DNA from: Annona cherimola | Lineage: Eukaryota; Streptophyta; Magnoliopsida; Magnoliales; Annonaceae | DNA length: 64,000 bases | Reading direction: 5' to 3' | NCBI GenBank assembly: GCA_030490835.1 | Contig: CM059972.1 | Coordinates: 51,937,563-52,001,562, forward strand | Shown here: piece by piece, positions 47,888 to 57,760 of the stretch | Position numbering within the stretch: the first letter of the stretch is position 1 | Layout: the number at the start of each line of letters is the position of its first letter | The notes under the pieces: generated by a model | The model's database searches: none | What the model was told of the DNA's origin: nothing | The model's input: only the letters and a program-made list of their open reading frames with translations | Translations under genes and position numbers: made by a program

Positions 47888-48943
47888 CCCTTCCTCTTGC
47901 TTTTTGGCTATTCAATTTGATCCATACATGTGTCCACTTTTCATCCATATGATCACCATCATTATCCATGCATTTTTGCATTTTCTAAAAGCATAAAAAT
48001 TGCTCTAACCAACCCCATCTTGACAGCTCAAAAGTGGGTCCTCAAAGTCCACCATGCATTAATCCAAATGCATCCTACGATGACTCATGCCCACATTATC
48101 CATGCATATTTGCATTTTTTTCAAATTAAAAATCCACCCATTTCATCATACGTTGACATGTGTCCAATTGAATTAAATTTATCAAATTTAGCATTAATTG
48201 CATTGATTCCAAATGGATCCTACGATGACATGTGTCCGTTTTTTTTTTCAAAAGTCAACTTCCCATTTAATTAGTAGACTTTAAATCGTGTTCGACAAAT
48301 CCCTAATTGACACGTGTCACTTGTCACTTTCGGTTCATTAATGGCACATCACTTTTCATGAGCAAAAGTCAACTAATTTGGTCATTTTGTGATTAAGTAA
48401 TTTTCCATAATAATTAGCTTAATCAAACCCATCCATAAGATTCATCATATCGTTTTAACCATTTATGAAAAATTTCATCCCAAAATGACCTTTTTAGCAT
48501 AAGTTATGGCCATTTGAAATTGTCTTTTGGATTTGAATGGAAATAAATAATTATCACCCTAATCTAATCATAATTTCCATAATCCATTCCATTCATAAGG
48601 TTGGGCACCTAATCATGTGCTTAGCTTTCAAATTTTACCTCATTCCGCCTTATAGGCGTCAAGTTATAAATTTTCTATCAATAGCCATATCAAACCTATA
48701 ATTATCATCATAATCTCCATTAATTAAATTATAATATATGAGGAAATTATCCCCAAAAAATTCACATTCTCTAATCCTCATTAGGCCTTTTGAGCACATT
48801 AACTCATATTGGGCTAAGGTGATTAACTTAACCACCTTACTTAGTCATTAGCCCCAATATCGTCTATCTGCTTGAATTATATAATTAACAACAATTACAT
48901 GCCTAGATTGCATGTATGGTTTACATTTGTTCTGGGTATCATA
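47888..48943 (-). mobile_element. Tekay-type LTR, outermost layer, segment 4, to the LTR 5' terminus
   Basis: Starts with the CCCTT duplicate and runs to '...tctgggtatcata', close to the family LTR start TGTGATACCC read on the minus strand. Repeated 'catcctacgatgacatgtgtcc' phrases occur at 48060-48240. The terminus is slightly degraded, so its exact end is uncertain. No gene. Confidence 0.7.
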
Positions 48944-48950
48944 ATCATCA

Positions 48951-49479
48951 CTAGTGGAGTTGACTTGGGTATGCGACTTTGATTTTGATACTCAGTATTG
49001 AAATCTTGTTCAGATCAGTATTGAAATCTTATTCAGGTCTTCAAAAATTTAAGTTAGAGTCTAAGGTAGACCTAGTCTTTGACTTCGCTCAAGTCACAAG
49101 GTGGAGTCGACTTGGGGTGCGACTTCGTCCATTCTAATTTGAGTTAATAAGAATACGCAACCCCCCGCGTCGACTTAGCTATCACTTCACCCAAGTCTCA
49201 ATCTAAGTCGACTTGGGCTTGCGACTTGACCTGTTTGCACTTTAATCCTTGTAGTCTTTCAACTTAAGTTGCATTCTGAAGTTTACTTAGATATAAATTT
49301 GGCCAGGTCGAATGTCTGAGTTGACTTGGATGTGAGACTTGGTCTGCTATAGTTTGGTATTTGAAATTTCTAACTTGAAATCATTCCGCTAGAGGTGTTA
49401 GTCCCTTTTAATGCTTAAATTTAGATTATTAATCATCAAAATATAGATTTTTCTTGATTTTCTAGTTGACTTCACAACA
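48951..49479 (-). mobile_element. 3' LTR fragment of copia element 2
   Basis: Holds AAGTCGACTT-type repeats and ends ...GACTTCACAACA at 49479, with the purine tract behind it. The outer part of the LTR (TGTTGG side) is missing at the junction with the Tekay LTR near 48944-48950. Confidence 0.75.
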
Positions 49480-49495
49480 ATCTTCTCTTTTTTGA
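49480..49495 (-). promoter_or_regulatory. Polypurine tract of copia element 2
   Basis: AAAAAAGAGAAGAT on the minus strand, directly before the LTR start TGTTG. A second, stronger tract (AAAAAGGGGGAGAAAGAGAG, minus) lies inside at about 49810-49830. Confidence 0.7.
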
Positions 49496-50426
49496 TAGTT
49501 GACAAAAGCAAGTTTGAGTTACCTTTCTCTTTTTAATTTTAGTAATTTCATCTTATCATTGAATGCACTTTGTTAGTATTAGTCAACTTTAATATATTTC
49601 AATTGTTGTTTAAAGTATGTATAGCCTTTAAACATATCAAACAACCAAGAACGATGTCACAATAGAAGATTGTTATACATTCATTCATTCATTTGCAATA
49701 CAAATCAATATTCATTCAAGCATTCAAAAAGTTTGTATTCATTGAAAAATTCCAAAATACTCCTAGATACAATCTATCCATCCCATACATAGTACACAGT
49801 TCTCAAACCCACTCTCTTTCTCCCCCTTTTTGTCAAATGATCAAAAATGGAATATGGGGAGCTTTTAGGTATGCTTTGACTTGTAAAAGAAAAAAGGAGA
49901 GATATGGTAGGGTATATGCATGGGAACAACAGGATTGAATGAAAGATAATCATATGGAGAGGCCGAGTCATATGGAGTGAATGGAGGGTTGGATTTGTCT
50001 TGGACTGTGAGCTCTGCAACAATAGACTCTCCCTAATATGGTTCTAAGTTAGGACTTGGAATAGGATGACTCCTTCGACTCCTTGAAGCCAAATGATATT
50101 TGATCGTAGAGATTTCTGTTTCTAGATGAGTTTATTCGCTATGCATTTGATTCATCAAAAAGTGAAGGGTTCCTAACTCCTGAGAGATCCTAGACTCTAA
50201 CCCTTGTAAGTGATCAAGTATGATAAAGACATCAAATGGAGAAGGGTGAGTTGGTCTAAGAGATGCATGGGAGCCTTGGGGTCAATGTGATGTAGGGATA
50301 GCGGAGATTCATGTCTAGGTGATGCAGGAGGGGCTTGAAACTCCCCCTCAACTAGTGCTTCTCTTACATGCTCTTCTACATAGGGTCACCTCCCATCCTA
50401 GCTTGAAGTTAAGCTTACCTGAAGGC
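49496..50426. other. 3' non-coding region of copia element 2
   Basis: No domain found. Contains the internal purine-rich tract near 49810-49830. The open frames at 49693-49938 (plus) and 49774-50022 (minus) overlap each other and look accidental. Confidence 0.5.
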
Positions 50427-51268
50427 TTAAATATCAATCTTCATCTTTTGAAGTAGAGCCTTGTTAATTACATTAGCTGGCTTCAGTACTTTCATTGGCT
50501 CATCCTCCAGATCAAACCTAAAATACTCTAAGATCTTGGTCATCCAATGCCCATAAAGAAGGATGCCTCTTGGATTTTCTTTTCTTATAATTAAGTCGTC
50601 AAGAAGGAGCTTTAGAAGTGAAATATGAAGCCGATTTACTAATTTCCAAATGATTACTACTACCTCTGGGTTAACTGCATTTCTCCATCCAACTTTTAGA
50701 AGAATGCAATGGGCTACTAGTAGCTTAATTATCCTCACCCTTAGGGGGGCATATCCATGTAATGTAGAAATTTGTGTCCCTCCCCATATTTGTTGCTTCT
50801 TGTCAATTGATTATAGATCATTGGTGGGGTGGCTTCCTCTGGAGTCTTCTCATTCTCAAATGGAACTTGTAGAATTGCTCCAATGATTTGAACCGCTTCA
50901 ACTCTATGATCCACTAAATTTATTCTTGTTCCTTTCACATACGTATAAAAATGATCTTGACTCCAATAGTAATAAAATTGTTAAGTTAAATCAGGGTATA
51001 CCCGACACTCTTCTTTGAAATGTCAAGTCCATTCTTGTAAGTTAAGTAATTCCTCTATTTCAAACTTATAATATTTTAGTAAATCAAAATCTATAACTTT
51101 GGGAAGAAAAATCTTCCTTTCATAAAAGTGTTTGTAAAACTGCCAATGCTGTTGGTGTGTCATGAAATACTCTGGCATTTTTCGCACTTGAGCTTTTAAC
51201 ATATTTGTTCCTTTCTTCGTACCTATCCTTTCCTCACTAAAATCTAGGTTTTCTTCCCCTTGGGGCAT
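50427..51268 (-). pseudogene. Env-position ORF of copia element 2 (plant-transposon-like)
   Basis: Starts near 51268 or upstream (MPQGEENLDFSEER). It runs through ERKIFLPKVIDFDLLKYY, ELLNLQEWT, VYPDLT, YVKGTRINLVDHR and AQIIGAILQVPF-like text, then after a frame change NPRGILLYGHWMTKILEYF. The order W..F, YP.L..FY, VKG..I, then LLYG.WMTKI resembles the plant-transposon-type ORF of Athila-like element 1. It lies downstream of RNase H, the env-like position of SIRE elements. It has several stops and one frameshift. Function unknown. Confidence 0.6.
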
Positions 51269-52084
51269 GGAGGTGGAAGGTTTAACTTCTTTAAATCAGA
51301 CCCAGCGACTGGTGGATGTGGCTGCCTCATCCTAGGGATGTTTTAATGGACTCATTGCCTCATTGGCATGTCTTCTCTTGTAGTAGATTGGGATGGTCTT
51401 GAAACTGGTAGTTTACTTGGCTTAAACACGGATTTTGGGGCTATTGGTAGTAGGAAGTGGTGGAAATGGGATTAGGTTCAAGGATTTGGAGATGAATGCA
51501 AGAGATATCAAGAAAATCGATGAGGAAATGTGAGAATGGAAGAGTTTCTAAGCTTGGGAGAGAAAAATAAGAAGAGAAAATGAGAGGGAGAAGGGGTTGG
51601 GATAGCCAAAACAGTGCCCGCGAGGTCAAATCTGAACCCTAAGTTGGGTTCGCGAAGTCAACTTAACTCCCCTTGTCCTAAGTGACAATGCAGTTTCTAT
51701 TCTACCTTTCTTCCCAAACTATGAATGTTGATACATGATTTTAAGCATATATCTTACATAAAAGTCATATTTTAACAAGTTTATACCGTGTAACTAACTT
51801 AATATATATTTTAGGCCTTAATATCAATCATTCCCACTTCTTTTTCAATTTTATAAAATGATTCTATGCTTAGTAGTTTAGTGAAGATATTTGTAATTTG
51901 ATCCTTAGTTTTGATATATTCCAAACAGATATTATGATTTTCCCACATATTCTCTAATGAAATGATATCTAACATCTATGTGTTTGGTCCTAGAGTGTGT
52001 TAGGAAAATGACACTAGTGTTATCACACCTAATAGGTATATTTTTATATTCTATGTCATAATCTCTTAATTGGTGTCTCATCCA
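51269..52084. other. Spacer between RNase H and env-position ORF, copia element 2
   Basis: The nearer part (51269-51420) may be the low-complexity, proline-rich start of the env-position ORF on the minus strand. The rest, including a serine/leucine-rich open frame at 51441-51629, shows no domain. Confidence 0.45.
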
Positions 52085-53480
52085 TTATAGTTGGGCACAA
52101 CAATTACTAGAGGATATATATTCGGCTTCCGCGATAGATAAAGAAATACTAGTTTGCTTTCTTAGAAACCATGAACCCATCATGCTTCCAAGGAATTGAT
52201 AAGTACCACTAGTGCTTTTTCTATCCACTTTGTGATCGAAAATATCGATATCCGAATATTCGATTAGACCAAATGTTAAGTCTTTATGATACCACACGCC
52301 TAGGTTGGTTATATCTAGTAAATATTTAAATATTCTCTTTACGTGGATTCCTTAGAATTTAATTAAAATCTAGAACACATGCATAGTGTCAACAATATAT
52401 CCGGTCTAGATGTAGTTAGATATAGTAAGGAACCAATCATGCTTTTATATAAGCGTTGGTCTACTTGTTTACCTCTTTCATCTTTGTCCATTTTGATTAT
52501 AGAGCTCACGAGTGTGTTTGCTCCTTTGCTACTTTGCTACTTTGCATTCTAAACTTCTTGAGCATTTCCTTAATGTACTTGGAATGGTTTATAAAAAATT
52601 TCTTATTTTGTTGCTTGATTTGTAGTCCAAGGAAGAAGTTGAGTTCACCCATCATGCTCATTTCGAATTCGTTCTACATTAACTTAAAAAATTCTTGACA
52701 TAAAAATTCACTAATAGCACCAAATACTATATCATTTATATAAATTTGAATAATTAAAATATTTCTTCTTTATACTTAATGAATAAGGTAGTGCCAACTT
52801 AGCCTCTTTGGAACTTATAATCAATTAAAAAATTACTAAGTCTTTAATACCAAGCTGTAGGAGCTTGTTTAATTCATATAAGTCTTTTATTAGTTTGTAT
52901 ACATACTTTGATTGATCATTTTCCTCAAAACTTGGAGATTGTTCAATATATACTTCTTCATTAAGATACCCATTCAAAAATGCACTTTTGATATCTATTT
53001 AAAACAGTTTGAAACCCATAGAAGATGCAAAATTTGGTAATATGTGTATGACTTCTAATCTAGCTACAGGAGCATATAATTCTTTGAAGTCAATCCCTTC
53101 TTCTTGCGAATACCCCTTAGCTAAAAGTTTAGCTTTGTTTCTTACCACTAGTCCACTTCCATCTAGTTTGTTCCTAAATATCCATTGGTACCAATGACTG
53201 TGCGATCCTTGGGTCTAAGAACCAATTACCATACTTGATTTCTTTTAAATTGATTTAGTTATTCTTGCATTGCAACTATCTAGTTTTCATCATTGAGAGC
53301 TTAATCAATTGAGTTTGGATCTATTTTTTATATAAATACAAAATGTCCACATATATTTTGCCTTGAGCACCTAGTTTTCACACCATCATATATGTCTCCT
53401 ATAACTTGTTCAATTAGATGGTCATTTTTTAATTTCAAGTCTTTGGGTGTTTGTAGGGAAAATTATCTTCAATTACCTCT
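52085..53480 (-). pseudogene. Copia pol: RT and RNase H, heavily broken
   Basis: Reading on the minus strand from about 53480: the integrase-RT linker (ALNDEN..IVAMQE, NQFKRNQVW), then RT with LLAKGYSQEEGIDFKELYAPVARLE and SAFLNGYLNEEVYIEQ. The catalytic box is YINDIVFG, where YVDD is expected, so one catalytic aspartate is now asparagine. Then FRMQSSK, and RNase H (DRKSTSGTYQFLG, SLSIAEAEYISSSNCCAQL) ending near 52085. Many stops. Integrase and gag are not found to the right before the next element. This is a SIRE/Maximus-like copia. Confidence 0.85.
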
Positions 53481-53529
53481 TGATCTGGTTTGTGCCCTTT
53501 TTCCCCTTACTTTCTATTCGCAATCTCAC

Positions 53530-55518
53530 TGCAAGTGCACAGGTCGTAGATTGTAGTATATAAATTATCGATCTACAGGAAATTCAGGGCTATAAAATTT
53601 TCTTTTAAACTCTTTCGTGTCGGATATAAAATGGAGTAGGAAGAGAATATAGTAAATAAAATGAAAAAAAAATAGAAAAATGGGAAGAGAAAATTGAAAA
53701 TTAGAACGAGTAGAGAAAACGAGAGTGCGAGTACCTAGGGTCTAGGATTTTACATGCGTCTTTTGCAACGGGTAGTGGTATAATTATTTAATCCGGATAT
53801 TGTTTGTTAAAGGAGAACAAACCCTAATTTATCTTTGCACCTTCTTTCGAAACCTACAAGGCGTACCCTAATTTTCTTAACCACTTATTCTCATGGGATT
53901 AAGTTAATTAGAATCCATTAAGTTTTGTGGTTTGTTCATGGAATTCCTCAAGGTCATCATGCCTCTTAGATTCTCAGGTGTAATATCTTTATTATCGTAT
54001 ATTAGGTTTCCACCTCTCAGTTTCATCACCTAATATATGGAATAATGCCAAAGTACAAGCCCATGTACAAAGCAAGCATAAAAATCACAAGATATTAAAT
54101 TAACAACAATATCCATTATAAATAAATTAAAAATTCACACCACGCTACATTGTACGCATGTTACATTCTAAACCCTAAATTTAGGGTTTATCCAAGCATG
54201 TTTAAGTCCAAGATAAAATTAGAATCAAAATTCATCTTAAACAAGACAATAAAAATTAAAAAGGAAAAAGATAGGAAGACTTATTGGTTTGAAGCTCCCG
54301 ATGGTGTGTCGGCTGCTCTATGCAACTCGCCGCTCCACCTCTTGCCCATACTCTCCTTCTCCTTGCTCTCTCTATCTCTCTCTTTCTCTATAGAATTTCT
54401 TCTGCTCTTTTCTCAAATCTCTCTCAAATTTCTATCTCACTCTCCTGCTGGAATCTCCCTTTTATAATATTGCGTGAACTCCTTGTTTGCGTCATAACGC
54501 AATCTTCCTAATTGCAGATTTGAATTCCTTACGGATGGCTAAAGGCGCTGCATTGAATCTGCTTGAATTGGATTGCCTTGAATTATCTTAGCGAGGTGAA
54601 TAGGTGCTAAATTGGACGTGAATCTTGAGTGATCTGCAACATCAAAATTTGGACGGTGGCATGACTGGACGGCTGGATTAATTTGATAATCTTGGTCATT
54701 CATTTGGGTTGAATTTCTTTTGCTGGATTGCCGCTAGATATTTTGGACGGTTAGGATTGAATGTGACCAAGCTTGGAGGCTAAGCTTTCTGGACAACTTG
54801 CGAACGACTGATATGATTGGTGGCTGAAAATTGAAATGGACGGCTCTGATTTAGAAGGAACGGCTTGGCTTGACTTTCTAATGGATGATTACATTTCTGG
54901 ACAGCTTTGAACGGTGGAAAATAAGGACCTTAGGCTGTGAATGGGTTGCTGAAACCCAGGCCGTTGAACTAAGCTTTGGACAGCTTATCTGCATGAAAAT
55001 TTTGCTGGATAAACAATGGACGGCGCTGATCATGCTTTGGACTATTGCAAAATCTGATGGGCGGTGTGATAGATGGCCTGGATGGTTTTTTTGGTGCACG
55101 GTGATGTTAGCAAATAAAAAAAAATGGACGGCTGATGAATCATAAGCCGTTGACTTTCTGGTGGGCCATAATCTATACGAGCTTAGACGGTGCTGATGAA
55201 CGGTGCTAATTTATGTGGGGCCCACTTGCTGAAATTTATTTTTCCTACATAAAAAAAGTATCATATACTCATCAAATTTATTAATGGGTTTCAATATAGA
55301 AAATTATTCAAACTCATTTAATTTTATGGCAACAAGTTAAAAAAATATAATTTCAAGCCAAAAGATCACAAAAATTGTTTAAATTGCATAAAATTAATAT
55401 TTAATACCCAATTGTAGCAAAAACAAATTTTAGAGCAAAATTCATATTAGACTCAATTAATTACCCACCAAATTGATATACAATGCCCACAAAATATATT
55501 ATTAATTTCCAATTATCA
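53530..55518 (-). mobile_element. 3' LTR of Athila-like element 3 (start approximate)
   Basis: Begins near TGCAAGTGCACAGGTCG and ends ...CCAATTATCA at 55518, just before a polypurine tract. It is a different LTR family from elements 1 and 2. The 54650-55210 stretch is packed with GGACGGCT-like words. Open frames at 54150-54467 and 54320-54511 overlap in different frames and are not accepted. Confidence 0.72.
54650..55210. repeat. Clustered GGACGGCTG-like words in LTR of element 3
   Basis: About a dozen copies of (T)GGACGGCT(G) or one-base variants, irregularly spaced (54654, 54669, 54753, 54839, 54863, 54899, 54912, 54976, 55018, 55064, 55127, 55188 and nearby). Confidence 0.65.
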
Positions 55519-55558
55519 AATACCCCCACACTTGAACTTTTGCTTGTCCTCAAGCAAA
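55519..55558 (-). promoter_or_regulatory. 3' polypurine tract with hairpin, element 3
   Basis: On the minus strand, the hairpin TTTGCTTG-AGGA-CAAGCAAA (55539-55558, 8-bp stem) is followed by 'agttcaagtgtgggggtatt' next to the LTR. Confidence 0.8.
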
Positions 55559-57368
55559 TACAAAAGAATTCAAGAATAGATTGCAAAATTTTAAAACTTT
55601 GAGCAAAAAGTAGAAATAAATGTTTAGTCAATTATCAAAAACTAATGAGAGTATTAAACTAAAAATTTTGAAACATGACACTCTTTGAAAATCTTGGTCA
55701 ACAATCCCTTCTCACATGACTAATATTGTACACTCTATCACCAACCATGCTTTCAATCATTAAGAGTTCAAAAACTCCCACAACAAATCCCTAATTATCA
55801 AATCTCTTCCCTATTTATTTGATTATTCAATACACATATTCAATAATTCAAGTAATGGTAGTAATGCAGAAAAGATCAGTCAAATTATCTCATATACATC
55901 TCATCAAATTTTTACATTCAAATTTCCTCTGCCAACTCAATTAGTCGATTCATAGGATCATAAGGGCTTAGTAGGATAACGATTAGGTTTGGCACAAGAA
56001 ATAAAATTTCAAAAAGTTTCAAAAATTGAACCGTCTCCACATGACTTGATCCTCATTTTACAACAGAAATAATGATACCCCCACACTTAGTGCTTTCATT
56101 CTCTTTCAAGCCTGTTCTTACCCTTGGTTTAGCAGTTTTTTTTAACCAAGTCCGACAATAATTTTCCTCACCATTTTTTAGGGTATTTAGGAAGTCATTT
56201 TCATTATTTGCACAGTCAGGAGATCAAACCTTATTCCCGTTTCACTTTTCAGCTCAGAATTCAATTTCAAAGTTGGTTCAACTAAGTGGGAATTGAGGTT
56301 TAGAAATAAATTTATGTCCAGGCTCAATGGGGGTAAACAACTGTTATACTTTCAAAGATAGGCTCTTCATGAAAAAAATGCCTTAATCATGTCCATGAAT
56401 TGGTTAAATGGAGTTTTGACTTTAAAAATTCTTCAACCAAAATAAAAATTTTCATGTATACAGGAAAAACTACCTTCTTAAATGATAATTGTGTATATTA
56501 GAAAAATTTTGATAAATTAGAGAGGATTACTCTGATTTTGAAAGAAAACAGAATAAGTTCCTAGGTATATCAGTTTCATCAAGTGATTCAGGACAAAAAT
56601 CCAAGTATTTTCAACATGTACATGTTCAAAAATAAATTTAACATTTCATTAGGGTTCAGTTTTTTTTTAACTCCAAGATTTTGAAATTCCAAGTATGTTT
56701 GCTAACGAGACATACAAGAGTTCAAAGTGGGGTCTTAATCAATCTAATATCACAATTTATGCAAGAATTACCAAAATTTTTCAAGATATGACAAAAATTA
56801 TAATTTTCAAGATGGTGCAAGAAATAATTAGAAAAAATTAATGCAACACATTCCCCCCCACACTTGAAATTGACATTGTCCCCAATGTAAATCATGCCAC
56901 CAAAATAAAGTGAGTAATTATAAAAAAGGAAATGTGAAATGTTAACTTCCCTGTTTTGGCGAGTTGAACCGAATTTTCATCTCATGATGCTTCCTTCCAA
57001 GTAGGCTCTTAAAGTAACTTATAAAGCTCCAAATTAAAAAGTATCAAAATTTTAAAATAAAAGAAACTAAAAGAAAACTAAAACTAAGACTCCCCTGAAA
57101 GAAAAAGGAAAAGTTCGGGTTGCCTCCCGAAAGCACTTGGTTTAAAGTGTCAGCCCGACTACAGTTTGATCATCTTATGTTAACCAACTCTAACTTTCAC
57201 CTTTCCTTGATTCTTTTTCTTGCCTCCAGATTTTCTTGCATTTTTCGTTCTTTGAATTGGCCTCCATACTTGCTTTAGAACTTTTTCTGCCAATAAATCA
57301 CTGCAATTAGTTTTAAATGAAAGACAAGAATGAGAACGAATTGTTACCAGTTTGTCAGTTTTTCTCTT
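55559..57368. other. Non-coding internal region of element 3
   Basis: No RT, integrase or transposon ORF found. Features seen are a lone purine-tract-like 'acccccacactta' near 56072, the second hairpin and purine module at 56852-56888, and 'gggttgcctcccgaaagc' near 57118. A similar 'gggttgcctcccattcagcgc' stands at the same place in elements 1 and 2. Confidence 0.55.
56852..56888 (-). promoter_or_regulatory. Internal purine tract with hairpin, element 3
   Basis: Stem ACATTG/CAATGT with loop GGGA (minus strand, 56873-56888), followed by 'tcaagtgtggggggga'. Weaker stem than the others. Confidence 0.6.
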
Positions 57369-57760
57369 TTATTCGTCAAATTTTTGTTGTTTTGATCTCC
57401 CGCTTTCAGATATTGCCACAGGTTTAGCAACTTGTTGATTCAAGTCTTCTGCAGCTTCTACTTTACTTATGGACATCCCAGTTACATTGCTGGAAGTTCC
57501 TTTGTCTGTTAACTTATTGACCACGTCAACCCGTAAGCACGAGTTATCGAAAGAGGGGTTTTTCATGGCTGAGAAGAGGTTGAATTCCATTTTCTCATCT
57601 CCAACTGTCAGAGAAAGTTGACCATTCTTGACATCTATGATAGCTCCAACAGTGGCTAAGAAAGGTCATCCAAGAATGATTGGAATTTGGCGGTCCTCCA
57701 CCATGTCGAGGACTACAAAGTCAACTAGGATGAACAGCTTACCGACTTTCAAGGGAATAT
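57369..57760 (-). pseudogene. Athila-like protease C-terminal region, element 3
   Basis: The minus frame gives IPLKVGKLFILVDFVVLDM, EDRQIPIILG, a TGA where arginine is expected (RPFLA), PFLATVGAIIDVKNGQLSL and VGDEKMEFNLFSAMKNPSF, ending at 57369. This is the end of the retropepsin domain and the linker before RT in Athila elements. The upstream half is cut off at 57760 by a Tekay LTR insertion, and RT does not follow. Confidence 0.8.

Noticed and set aside
48944..48950. Possible target duplication at the Tekay/copia border
   Set aside because: The copia LTR is truncated here and no matching partner can be found, so no duplication can be claimed.
54150..54511. Two overlapping plus-strand open frames rich in leucine and serine
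   Set aside because: Antisense of the TATA-proximal purine-rich leader of the element 3 LTR; no domain.
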